DNA of 33,411 nt from Planctomycetota bacterium (GTDB lineage: Bacteria; Planctomycetota; UBA8108; UBA1146), in contig JABHOG010000014.1 of assembly GCA_018694835.1 (NCBI GenBank), positions 1-33,411 on the forward strand, read 5' to 3'. Below the pieces are notes generated by a model. The model was given only the letters and a program-made list of their open reading frames with translations, did not search any database and was not told the DNA's origin. A program made the translations under genes and the position numbers. The first letter of the stretch is position 1; each line of letters opens with the position of its first letter. Shown here one piece after another: positions 25,172-33,327 of this stretch.

Positions 25172-25200
25172 TTGCCGCCCCGCTGAGATGTCGCTATCCT
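25172..25200 (+). promoter_or_regulatory. Candidate promoter of tRNA-Thr
   Basis: TTGCCG (25172-25177) and TATCCT (25195-25200) are spaced by 17 nt, each matching consensus at four of six positions. They lie about 40 nt upstream of the mature tRNA 5' end. Confidence 0.4.
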
Positions 25201-25239
25201 CCGTACCTCAGGCCCATGTTCATATTCAGCGAACACCGG

Positions 25240-25315
25240 GCTGGCGTAGCTCAGTTGGTAGAGCACAGCTTTCGTAAAGCTGAGGTCACGGGTTCGACTC
25301 CCGTCGCCAGCTCCA
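25240..25315 (+). tRNA. tRNA-Thr(CGT)
   Basis: The 76-nt cloverleaf has a fully paired acceptor stem (GCTGGCG with CGCCAGC), the TAGCTCAG D-arm, and an anticodon stem CAGCT/AGCTG with loop TTCGTAA (anticodon CGT, reads ACG). The T-arm is ACGGG-TTCGACT-CCCGT. Discriminator T73 is followed by encoded CCA. Confidence 0.96.
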
Positions 25316-25326
25316 ATGAAACGCAA

Positions 25327-25363
25327 GACCTCGTGGACCAGCGGGTCCACGAGGTCCTTTTTT
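25327..25363 (+). terminator. Intrinsic terminator after tRNA-Thr
   Basis: A perfect 13-bp stem (GACCTCGTGGACC with GGTCCACGAGGTC) and an AGCG loop are followed by six U residues. It begins 11 nt after the tRNA CCA end. Confidence 0.95.
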
Positions 25364-25452
25364 ATCCCTCATACTCGTCATTTTCCTGACTTCCCTGCTA
25401 CTCAGCCGCCGAAGATTTGAAATCGCTCCTCGATTCGACCATTTCTCGACAA

Positions 25453-25458
25453 TACAAT
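25453..25458 (+). promoter_or_regulatory. Candidate -10 element (TACAAT)
   Basis: TACAAT (five of six to consensus) lies 55 nt upstream of the ATG at 25514. A poor -35 (TCGATT) is 17 nt upstream. Its place overlaps an alternative ATG at 25457, which favours the later start. Confidence 0.35.
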
Positions 25459-25513
25459 GGAGAGGCCCGTCCATTTGAACATCGTGGTCAAAGATGACCC
25501 CGAAAGGGAACCC

Positions 25514-27934
25514 ATGACACTTTCCAAGCAGCGGATCCCCGGGATCCTCTCTCTTCTTGCTGCATCCTGGATGATGCTCTTCTCCACCTCTCTCGACGCC
25601 CAGTGTGATCCGGGCGGAGGACTCGGTGGCACCGGAGCCGATGTGATCGTAGGTGAGTTGACCGGCACCCAGAGCTACGGTTCAGCGGGCGGATATTACG
25701 CTTTTTCGGTGGGAACCACTTCCTGCAACATCGGCACCGAGGAACTGCTCTGGATCGCAAACACCAACCAGCACCCGGTGATCGGTCAGAACATGTTTCG
25801 CCTCAAGGATGGAGTGCTCGAACAGATCGGCATGAGCTGGCTCAAGCACGGATTCACCGCCTTGCAGGGAAACACCTGTGGTTGCGGCTGCGCCTCATCG
25901 GGAACCGGCAGCCGGCTCGGAGTCGGTTGCTCCGATCCCTACGGAGCCAGTTTGAATGGCAGCCAGGGGAGCCTCGGCGCACGCTCAGAGGTGACCGATC
26001 CGGCTCACGGTGGATTCATCTATCCGCAGAACCTCGATCCTGGCAATAGCGATCTGACCTGGCGTCGCTTGCGCGTTCACGGTAGTGACCTGGACTCGGC
26101 GACCAATGCAGGAGCGCAGTACTTCGTCGAGGGACATTATGTCACCCCAGACGACGCTGCCGCAGGCAATCATCACAATAACACCAGTTACCGACAGGTC
26201 TCTGTCTCCCCCTCCACTTCCAATCACGCCATCGCCTTTGTCGGATCGACCCAGCGGCAACAGCCGGGCATCCAGGCGTGGCAAGACAACGATCCGACTG
26301 TGACTCTGGTCGACATCTCGGATGCTGGAGACGGCCTCTTGATCCTTGGATACAAGGTCATCCAGATCAATGCCAACCTGTGGCGCTACGAGTACGCGCT
26401 CTACAACATGGACTCGACTCGCTCGGTACGCAGTTTCTCCGTGCCGCTTCTGGGTGTGATCGCCAGCGATGTCGGTTTCCGCGATGTCGAGTACCACAGT
26501 ACCGAGGTCTATGACGGAACCGACTGGGCGCTGTCTACCAGCAACGGCGAAATCAACTGGTCGACTCAGACCTTTGCACAAAACCCCAATGCCAACGCAC
26601 TTCGTTGGGGAACGATGTACAACTTCCGCTTCGTCACCACCTCTCCACCGACGGCTGCCAATGCGACTCTCGGGCTGTTCCAACCCGGCGCCGTGGACAC
26701 GCTACTGGTGCCCACCCTCGCTCCGATGGTCGGCAACCTCGATTGCAACAATAACGGCATTCCGGATGCGGATGAAATCGCCAGCGGCGCATCTGATTGT
26801 GATGGAAATGGTTTGCTCGATGAATGCCAGGAAGACTGTGACCTCGATGGAATCGCCGATGCCTGTGAACTGATCAATGGCGCGCTCGATTGCAATGGGA
26901 ATTTCCTCCCTGACACCTGCGAGATCTCTTCAGGTGCAGCGGATTGCGACTTCGATGGAGTACTCGACAGTTGTGAAATCGACCTGGGCAGCGAAACGGA
27001 CTGCGATCTCGACGGCATCATCGATAGTTGCCAGATCGCAGCGAATCCCGCGACAGATTGCGACGCCAACGGAGTTCTCGATATCTGTGAGGCTGCAGGG
27101 ATCTTCTCCTATGTCGACAATGTCTCACCTCCGGCGCCGATCGCCGACAACTTGCCCCCGGTGATCCGCATCATCGAGGTCACCCAGGCGGGACTGGTCG
27201 ACGATGTAGATGTGGCGCTGGACCTGACTCACACCTGGATCGGCGATCTCGCCATCTCGATTGCCAATCCTTCCGGCACCAGCGTTAACTTGCACAGCCA
27301 GACGGGTGGTTCTTCCGATGACATCAATGCGATCTACGACGACGATGGCAATCCCGGAACCACGGCTCCGTCCTCACCACTGTCCGCTTTCGATGGAGCC
27401 AGCGGTCTGGGCAACTGGACCCTGACCATCTCGGATAATGCCGGAGGAGATTCAGGTTCTCTTCTGACCTGGGGACTCGACATCTCCATCGCCGGAGCGG
27501 GGATTCCAGACTGCAATGGCAATGGTATTCACGACGGCTGTGAGATCAGTGCCGCGAACGACTGCAATCTCAATGGTGTGCTCGATCAGTGTGATATCGC
27601 AAACGGGACCAGTGCCGACAATGATGGCGATGGTATTCCCGATGAATGTGGAGGAGGCGGTGCCGTCACCTACATCCGTGGCGATACCAATATCGATGGC
27701 AGCCACGATGTCAGCGATGCGGTCAACACCCTCGGCTTCCTCTTCAATGGAACACCGGTGAGTTGCCTGGCAGCACTCGATGATAACGGAGATAACCAGG
27801 TCGACGTTTCCGATGTGGTGCATCTGATCGGCTACATGTTCGCAGGTGGACCCGAGCCCGTGGCACCGTTCCCCGGTTGTGGCCCCGATGGGCCCGGCGG
27901 GCTCGGATGTACTTCCTTCAACCTGTGCCCCTGA
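25514..27934 (+). CDS. Secreted protein with Ca-binding repeats, P-domain and dockerin
   Basis: The 806-aa product begins MTLSKQRIPG with a signal peptide cleaved near LDAQ. A domain of about 390 aa that I cannot name follows (with WIANTNQHPVIGQNM and a Cys-rich CGCGCASS turn). Then come about six 18-aa Ca-binding repeats of the pattern DCDxDGxxDxCE (about 411-528). A proprotein-convertase P-domain-like beta sandwich (about 531-659, HTWIGDLAISIANPSG... GNWTLTISDNAGGDSGSL) and two further Ca-repeats precede the dockerin (718-780) and a tail ending CP. P-domains usually cap subtilisin-like proteases, but no protease motif is present, so this looks like a structural or adhesive protein. The ATG at 25514 has AAAGGGA just upstream; an extension to 25457 would overlap the likely -10. 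Confidence 0.88.
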   Translation: MTLSKQRIPGILSLLAASWMMLFSTSLDAQCDPGGGLGGTGADVIVGELTGTQSYGSAGGYYAFSVGTTSCNIGTEELLWIANTNQHPVIGQNMFRLKDGVLEQIGMSWLKHGFTALQGNTCGCGCASSGTGSRLGVGCSDPYGASLNGSQGSLGARSEVTDPAHGGFIYPQNLDPGNSDLTWRRLRVHGSDLDSATNAGAQYFVEGHYVTPDDAAAGNHHNNTSYRQVSVSPSTSNHAIAFVGSTQRQQPGIQAWQDNDPTVTLVDISDAGDGLLILGYKVIQINANLWRYEYALYNMDSTRSVRSFSVPLLGVIASDVGFRDVEYHSTEVYDGTDWALSTSNGEINWSTQTFAQNPNANALRWGTMYNFRFVTTSPPTAANATLGLFQPGAVDTLLVPTLAPMVGNLDCNNNGIPDADEIASGASDCDGNGLLDECQEDCDLDGIADACELINGALDCNGNFLPDTCEISSGAADCDFDGVLDSCEIDLGSETDCDLDGIIDSCQIAANPATDCDANGVLDICEAAGIFSYVDNVSPPAPIADNLPPVIRIIEVTQAGLVDDVDVALDLTHTWIGDLAISIANPSGTSVNLHSQTGGSSDDINAIYDDDGNPGTTAPSSPLSAFDGASGLGNWTLTISDNAGGDSGSLLTWGLDISIAGAGIPDCNGNGIHDGCEISAANDCNLNGVLDQCDIANGTSADNDGDGIPDECGGGGAVTYIRGDTNIDGSHDVSDAVNTLGFLFNGTPVSCLAALDDNGDNQVDVSDVVHLIGYMFAGGPEPVAPFPGCGPDGPGGLGCTSFNLCP

Positions 27935-27950
27935 TTCTCGAGTCAGCGAC

Positions 27951-27990
27951 GCCGTGGACCCCTTTCGATCGATCGAAAGGGGTCCACGGC
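27951..27990. repeat. Perfect 40-bp palindrome
   Basis: The left arm GCCGTGGACCCCTTTCGATC is the exact reverse complement of the right arm, with no spacer. It starts 16 nt after the stop codon of the preceding gene, so its RNA would form a very stable hairpin. No U-tract follows. Its CGTGGACC/GGTCCACG core is also found in the terminator at 25327-25356. Confidence 0.9.
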
Positions 27991-28227
27991 CTGCTCGATG
28001 TGGGTCCGTTCGAGCAAGCCGACTCGCTCTGAGCCCACTCTGAACCGTTGATCTTCCACTGCCAGTGTTGCCATAATTCCTCTTCAGCAGTCACCGATAG
28101 CCCGCGATAGCGAGGCCAGAATCCAACGTATCCGCCTCCTACGCCGGTTATTGCCCTCTCTGCACTCCTTTTTCTCCATCCTTGTATCCAGGTCGATGAA
28201 GGGGAAAATAGTAGTTGGCTCTCATCC

Positions 28228-28233
28228 TACAAT
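28228..28233 (+). promoter_or_regulatory. Candidate -10 element (TACAAT)
   Basis: TACAAT lies 30 nt upstream of the ATG at 28264, the same hexamer as before the gene starting at 25514. No convincing -35 is present. Confidence 0.35.
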
Positions 28234-28263
28234 TTTCGATCTCTCCAGCCCTCCGGAGGAGTT

Positions 28264-30657
28264 ATGAAGTTACACAATTCCGTGGTCTCTTTACTGATCA
28301 TCACCATCTGGGTCACTCCGTTGCAGGCGCAGGATCCGGCCATCCTGACCAGCGTCTCCAGTCCGCTGGATGACCATCACTACCTGTTGCTGGATGCCAG
28401 TGACTGGACCACTGCAGAAACTCTCGCCAACAGCTGGGGCGGCAACCTCGTGGCCGTCGCGGACCAGGCAGAAATGGATTTCATCAGCGACAACTTCAGC
28501 AACTATGGCGGTTCCGCACGGCGCTTGTGGCTAGGTCTCAACGACATCGCAGTCGAGGGTATCTTCGAGTGGAGCAACGGCGAACCACTGATCTACAGCA
28601 ACTGGAATGCAGGGGAGCCCAACAACTCCAACAACGAGGATATGGGGCACACCCTGGAGGCTTCCCCCTACCTGTGGAACGACATCAATGAAGCCACCAA
28701 CACCGTTGCCACCTATGGTCTCCTCGAACTGGAGCCGTGTGGTCTCACCGCACCGGATACCATGGTGGCGACCTCGACCGGGCCCGATATCACCCTGGAA
28801 TTCACCAACAATGGTCCCTACACCGACACTTTTCAGATCTGGCGTGACGGCGTCTTCTACCAGGACATCTCCGACCCCGCTGCGACCAGCTGGACCGACA
28901 ACAATCTTTGCCAGGGAGTCTACAACTATCTGATCGTGGTCTCTGACGGCGCCTGCTTCGATTTCACCGACCGAGTTGAGGTCCCTCATGGATTCGAGAT
29001 CTACGGCAGTCTCGACACGCCACTGGCGATTCCCAACAGCACCCCGACGGGAGTCACCTCGGTGATCAACATCACCGACAATTACACGATTCAGGACATC
29101 GATATCGAGGTGCATATCACTCACACCTGGACTCGCGAGGTGGGGATCGACCTGACGCACCCATCGGCCACGATGGTGACCTTGAAACAATACATCGCAG
29201 GGTCTCCCAGCGATGTGAATCACATTCACACCATCTTTGATGACCAGGGGATCCCCTTCGACGAGGACCAGATCCCACTCAACATCCGCATGCAACCTCA
29301 GGGGCCCGGCACCCTCGCCGATTTTTCCGGCTTTCCCATCGATGGAAACTGGCGCCTGATCGCGTCGGACTATTCTGGAGCCGAGTTTGGCGATCTCGAG
29401 GCATGGGCCATCCACCATCGTAGTGGCCCTCCCTGTCAACTCACCCCTCCTATCGACTTCACCGCCGCCACCAGTGGCAACGAAGTGACTCTCAGTTGGG
29501 ACCTCAACGGCAACAACTTCACCAGCATCGATGTCTATCGAGATGGACAGCTCGCCGCGACCTTACCCGGAGGTGATCAGCAGTGGACCGATGTCCTTCC
29601 CGGCGGGCCCGCTTCCTATCAGTACCAGCTTCGCTGCTGGGACGACTCGGTCACCCCCTGCTGTGTCATCGATGGAAATGCCATCTGGGCACTGATCAAT
29701 GCCATCGATCTGGTATGGTCCGCTGAAGGAAGTAATGGTCAGATCGACTCGGCACTCGCCATCTCCGATGCGCTGGTGCTCAACGGACTCGCTCCGGCAC
29801 TGATGACGGACATCCTCGGGTGTGATTGCCTACTCGATACGCCAACCCTCGAGCGGGTCTGGGTGGCCACTGGAACCTATCCAGATCAATATTGCTTGAA
29901 CACTGCAGAAGGTCAGTTGCTGGCAGACCTGATCGCCAATGGCATCGATGTCTACATCGAAGGTGGCGATGCATGGGGATTCTGTGCTCAGACTCCCTTC
30001 GCCGACTATGACGGCATCGGACTGGGGGTGGCCGATGGCGACGATTCGTTACTGGACTTGATCGGTGGTTCCTATGCCACGCTCGATCTGACCGGAATGG
30101 ATGCCGCATACAACCAGGACCAGGCGGCCAGCGACTGGACCGATCGACTGGTCACCGCAGATCCCCTCACGCCGGACCTGGCGGGAGCCTCGAGCGGTTC
30201 CATCTGGGTCCAATCGGGCATCGGATACAGCACCGGTAACTTCTACGAAACCGATGACCCATTTGGCGAGGTGATCGCGCAGTCGTGGGAGTTCGGGGGC
30301 TACAGCGGCGAGCAGGGTATCCTGATGGGACTCTACCTCGATGCGCTCGGAGCCAGTAGCGGTCCACCACCGGAACTGTTCCGCCGTGGCGATGTCAACG
30401 GCGACGGCGGTGTCAACATCGCAGATGCCATCCGCCTGCTCAACGCCCTGTTCGTACCGGGATCCCCACAGCCCGGATGTCTCGACAGTGCCGACGTCAA
30501 TGACGACGGTGGAAACAACGTCGCCGATGCAGTCTACCTACTCAACGCTCTGTTCGTGCCGGGATCGGACAATCCACCGGCGCCGGGCGCTCTCGATTGT
30601 GGCATCGACCCTTCCGATGACGGCATTGATTGCGACCTCTATCTGGCGTGTCCCTGA
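28264..30657 (+). CDS. Secreted C-type-lectin-like protein with P-domain and dockerin
   Basis: The 797-aa product has a signal peptide (cleaved near LQAQ, residue 23) and a C-type-lectin-like domain (about 33-157). The latter keeps both sugar/Ca-binding motifs, EPN (118-120) and WND (138-140); EPN is the mannose-type triplet. An FN3-like repeat (about 160-240) and a P-domain-like sandwich (about 245-388, HTWTREVGIDLTHPS... GNWRLIASDYSG) follow. Another FN3-like repeat (about 393-465) and a region of about 230 aa without a known family come next. The C-terminus is a dockerin (705-765) with a tail ending CP. Carbohydrate binding at the cell surface is the likely role. The start has GGAGGAG 2 nt upstream. 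Its TGA overlaps the ATG of the next gene by 1 nt (TGATG). Confidence 0.88.
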   Translation: MKLHNSVVSLLIITIWVTPLQAQDPAILTSVSSPLDDHHYLLLDASDWTTAETLANSWGGNLVAVADQAEMDFISDNFSNYGGSARRLWLGLNDIAVEGIFEWSNGEPLIYSNWNAGEPNNSNNEDMGHTLEASPYLWNDINEATNTVATYGLLELEPCGLTAPDTMVATSTGPDITLEFTNNGPYTDTFQIWRDGVFYQDISDPAATSWTDNNLCQGVYNYLIVVSDGACFDFTDRVEVPHGFEIYGSLDTPLAIPNSTPTGVTSVINITDNYTIQDIDIEVHITHTWTREVGIDLTHPSATMVTLKQYIAGSPSDVNHIHTIFDDQGIPFDEDQIPLNIRMQPQGPGTLADFSGFPIDGNWRLIASDYSGAEFGDLEAWAIHHRSGPPCQLTPPIDFTAATSGNEVTLSWDLNGNNFTSIDVYRDGQLAATLPGGDQQWTDVLPGGPASYQYQLRCWDDSVTPCCVIDGNAIWALINAIDLVWSAEGSNGQIDSALAISDALVLNGLAPALMTDILGCDCLLDTPTLERVWVATGTYPDQYCLNTAEGQLLADLIANGIDVYIEGGDAWGFCAQTPFADYDGIGLGVADGDDSLLDLIGGSYATLDLTGMDAAYNQDQAASDWTDRLVTADPLTPDLAGASSGSIWVQSGIGYSTGNFYETDDPFGEVIAQSWEFGGYSGEQGILMGLYLDALGASSGPPPELFRRGDVNGDGGVNIADAIRLLNALFVPGSPQPGCLDSADVNDDGGNNVADAVYLLNALFVPGSDNPPAPGALDCGIDPSDDGIDCDLYLACP

Positions 30658-32261
30658 TGAGAAGCGGGTTGAAGGACCACTGGCATTACTCGAGCAGAAC
30701 CATCGTCGGTATCCTCGCATCGCTTGTGCTGCTCTGCTGCAGCGTGACGTCCTCGGCTCAGGTGCTCCTGCATAGCGATGAGATGGCCTCGTCGGGATCG
30801 AATACATCCCACAACATGGTTCGCGATGGCAATGGCGCACTTCACTGTGTCTCGCTCGAGCGAAACGCCGCCGACGAGATGACTCTGATTGTCCAGAGTT
30901 CCTCCGATGGAGGCGCCACCTGGTCGACCCAGCCGCCCAATCTCAACGACGACGACAGTGGCCTGTTCGATCCCGATCCCGCCAGCCAATGCTCGGTGGC
31001 CATCGACGACCAGGGGATCCTTCACGTACTCTGGGGTCGGTACACCTACCCGTCGTACTTTCGACAGTTTTATCGCCGATTCGATCCCGCCACAGGCGAC
31101 CGTTCCGACATCGTCGAGATCAGCACCATCACCGGTGCCCCACTCAATGCACGCACCTCGGCGATGGACATCGTCATCGATGGCAACAACACGGTTTGGA
31201 TCTCCGGACACCACCCCTCCAGTTGGGTCGAGCACCTGCTGCGCAGCGATCAACCCTACGCGGCCGATGACTCCTTCACTGACCTGGGGGCGTTCAGTCC
31301 CTCTGCCAGTGCCCAGAACACCCGTCTTGCGGTCGATGCCAGCGGCCGAATCCATTGCAGTTTCTACCGCAACACCCCACCGGGAGTCTACGAACATCGC
31401 ATCTACGACCCGACCATCGGACCCTCGGGCCCCGCCGGCTGGCAGGTAGATACCTTCGTGCTCGGCGATACCACCGGCAGCAATGACTACTTCGGCTGGC
31501 TCTCCAGCGATGGGTTCGGAAGTGTCCACAGTGCCTATGTCGTCGACGCCGCCTCCGGCTCGCCGCTGTGGAGTTTTCGCTACCGCAGGTGGGACGAGAT
31601 CAGCGGCTGGAGCGACGAGACATCTCTATTCGATGCCAGCAGCGACCAGTTCACCAACATCGCCAACTACAAGATCTTCAACATCGGCTGTGACGAGACT
31701 TCAGGCACCGTCCATGCCGTGTACCGTGACCTCGCCAACGAAGGCGCACTGGTGCTGGCACAAAAACTCGACACATCTCCCGAGTTCGAGTTCGTCGAGC
31801 AGTTACAACCGACCACACTCGGCCAGCACGCCTACATCTATCCGACCATCCGAGGCACGCTGTATCCCGCCTTCAACAACACATCCTTCGGTCTCGACAT
31901 CACCTACCAGCAACGCGAAATTCCTGGTGTGCCACCCTATTCCTTGATCTATCACAACGCTTCCTCTGGCTCGGTGATTCGATTCATCCGTGGCGATGGC
32001 AACGAAGATGGTAGTTTCAATGTTGCGGACATCGTGTACGGGCTCAATGCACTGTTCGTGCCGGGCGGGGTCTCTCCCACTTGCATCGAGAGTTGCGATA
32101 TCAATGATGATGGCAGTTTCAACATCGCGGACATGGTCTACGGGTTGAATGCACTCTTTGTGCCCGGCTCTACCACTCCGGATGCTCCCTACCCGACCTG
32201 CGGAGCCGACCCGCTCAACAACACTCTCGACTGCCCGACCACCAGCGCTGCCTGCCCCTAG
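30657..32261 (+). CDS. Secreted Asp-box (sialidase-like) protein with dockerin
   Basis: The 534-aa product has a signal peptide (TIVGILASLVLLCCSVTSSAQ). Its beta-propeller-like body carries an Asp-box (S-S-D-G-G-A-T-W, about 82-89) and repeated WxxGH/HVLWGRY/SVHSAYV strands resembling sialidase or BNR-type propellers. The catalytic Arg triad of true sialidases is not evident, so enzyme activity is uncertain. The dockerin (441-505) has two nearly identical halves (DGSFNVADIVYGLNALFVPG and DGSFNIADMVYGLNALFVPG), a recent internal duplication. Its tail ends ACP. The ATG overlaps the previous stop (TGATG), and there is no independent ribosome site, so translation is probably coupled. An ORF extension to 30630 would overlap the lectin gene further and is not needed. 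Confidence 0.85.
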   Translation: MRSGLKDHWHYSSRTIVGILASLVLLCCSVTSSAQVLLHSDEMASSGSNTSHNMVRDGNGALHCVSLERNAADEMTLIVQSSSDGGATWSTQPPNLNDDDSGLFDPDPASQCSVAIDDQGILHVLWGRYTYPSYFRQFYRRFDPATGDRSDIVEISTITGAPLNARTSAMDIVIDGNNTVWISGHHPSSWVEHLLRSDQPYAADDSFTDLGAFSPSASAQNTRLAVDASGRIHCSFYRNTPPGVYEHRIYDPTIGPSGPAGWQVDTFVLGDTTGSNDYFGWLSSDGFGSVHSAYVVDAASGSPLWSFRYRRWDEISGWSDETSLFDASSDQFTNIANYKIFNIGCDETSGTVHAVYRDLANEGALVLAQKLDTSPEFEFVEQLQPTTLGQHAYIYPTIRGTLYPAFNNTSFGLDITYQQREIPGVPPYSLIYHNASSGSVIRFIRGDGNEDGSFNVADIVYGLNALFVPGGVSPTCIESCDINDDGSFNIADMVYGLNALFVPGSTTPDAPYPTCGADPLNNTLDCPTTSAACP

Positions 32262-32276
32262 CGGGCGCCATCGGTA

Positions 32277-33200
32277 TCAGTTGGCATGGTCGTATAACGC
32301 TTTCTTGAGTGCAGGGATGTCCTTGTAGTGGTCCCAGAATCGATAGAGCACCTGGTCCTTGGCATCGATGATGAGCAGATCTCCGGGCCAGTGGGCTCGA
32401 TACTTCTTGACGATCTCCAACTGGGCTCGACCATCGATCTTGACCCGGATGTAATCATTGAGCAGGCCTGCGATCTCTTCATCTTGTGTCAGCAAGCGCT
32501 CGACCCGTGCCGACTGATCACATCGGTTCGCCTCGACAAAAATCAGTCGGGTCTGAGAGGTCCGCTGCGCTTCCTCGACTCCCTCGTCAAAATCGAGCCA
32601 ACGGATGGGAATCGGCGGCGGTTCGACTCCTGCCTGACGCAACAGGCTGTCGAGCCAGGGGCGCTGATAGTCATTGGACTCGAAGGCACGGGGCAGGATC
32701 CCCTGCCAGATCACCTTGCCTGTGGAATCGAGGAAGAAGGCGGAAGGGAACCCCTTCACGCCGTGGCGCTCCAGGTTGCTGGCCTGCTCCGACAGGATGG
32801 GGAAGGTCGCCTGGTTCTTGTCGATGTATTTCTGGACCAGTTCCGGTTGCCTGGACGAGTAACTGAAGACAGTCAGCATCGATAAGAACTCGGGTCCCAC
32901 TTCTTGCTGCCACCTGACCAGGCTGGGCAATGCCGGAGCACAACTCTCTCAGCCAGGAATCGTATAGGCGACCAGCAGCGGCTTGCCGCGCCGCAATACA
33001 GCAAGAGGTGCTGCAGCGACAGAGAGGCCCTTGGTGGCGTTGAACCAGCGATCGCCCTCCTCGAGTTTCAACTCCGGCAGTGGCTTCCCCAGTAACGAGA
33101 AGTGGAACGGCTTCACTGCGGGTTCCTGAACAGCATCCTGGGCCGCCAGGAAACTCGAGGAGAGGGACAGGGCGATCAGCAAGGGACTCCATCGGTTCAT
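32277..33200 (-). CDS. Thioredoxin-fold protein with in-frame TGA at the active site (putative selenoprotein, UxxC)
   Basis: Read through TGA at 32949-32951, the product is 307 aa. It begins with a signal peptide (MNRWSPLLIALSLSSSFLAAQ), with GGAGG 9 nt upstream. The first thioredoxin/TlpA-like domain has KPLLVAYTIPG followed by U84-E85-S86-C87 and APALPSLVRW. The cis-Pro loop KGFPSAFFLD (P152) lies at the right distance. A second thioredoxin-like domain (about 195-300, RLIFVEANRCDQS... WPGDLLIIDAKDQVLYRF) completes it. The two halves are in the same frame with no other stop, so a Cys codon in homologues would make one ordinary protein. TGA is used as a normal stop in many neighbouring genes, so the code is not reassigned. 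A stem-loop follows the TGA. If the TGA is not recoded, this is two broken ORFs (32949-33200 and 32277-32930). The likely role is extracytoplasmic thiol-disulfide exchange. Confidence 0.75.
32907..32951 (-). promoter_or_regulatory. Candidate bacterial SECIS element after the in-frame TGA
   Basis: On the minus strand, 18 nt after the TGA, TTGCC pairs with GGCAG (one wobble). An inner CCT pairs with AGG around a GGUC loop (32916-32919), with a small asymmetric internal loop. The GGUC apex resembles that of the E. coli fdhF SECIS, and the 29-nt distance from UGA to the loop lies in the range described for bacterial SECIS elements. The structure lies within coding sequence, as expected. Confidence 0.5.
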
Positions 33201-33268
33201 GATTGGCTTCCTCCACAGATATGACGATACCAGCCCACGCGCCGTTCCCATCCTTGCTACCGATCGCT

Positions 33269-33301
33269 AAAAAAACGGCCCCGAGGAAACCCCGGGGCCG
33301 T
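33269..33301 (-). terminator. Intrinsic terminator of the gene entering from the right edge
   Basis: On the minus strand ACGGCCCCG pairs with CGGGGCCGT (9 bp, inner GG/CC pairs, short loop), and seven U residues follow. It lies 26 nt after the stop at 33328-33330. Confidence 0.9.
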
Positions 33302-33327
33302 CACACTCACTCGTTTCCGGATCCAGG

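Larger units (their letters stand above)
27935..28263. other. Intergenic region with palindrome
   Basis: This 329-nt gap between two plus-strand dockerin genes holds a 40-nt perfect palindrome near its start (27951-27990) and a TACAAT box near its end (28228-28233). The middle shows no ORF or RNA gene that I can support. Confidence 0.6.

Noticed and set aside
24199..25315. Integrase plus tRNA as a genomic-island boundary
   Set aside because: The recombinase has housekeeping XerC/D length and motifs, no phage or plasmid genes follow, and I see no second copy of the tRNA 3' end in the window.
32671..33216. 181-aa minus-strand ORF spanning the in-frame TGA
   Set aside because: It is an overlapping frame with Arg/Gly-rich, domain-free translation; the selenoprotein frame has signal peptide, active site and cis-Pro loop.
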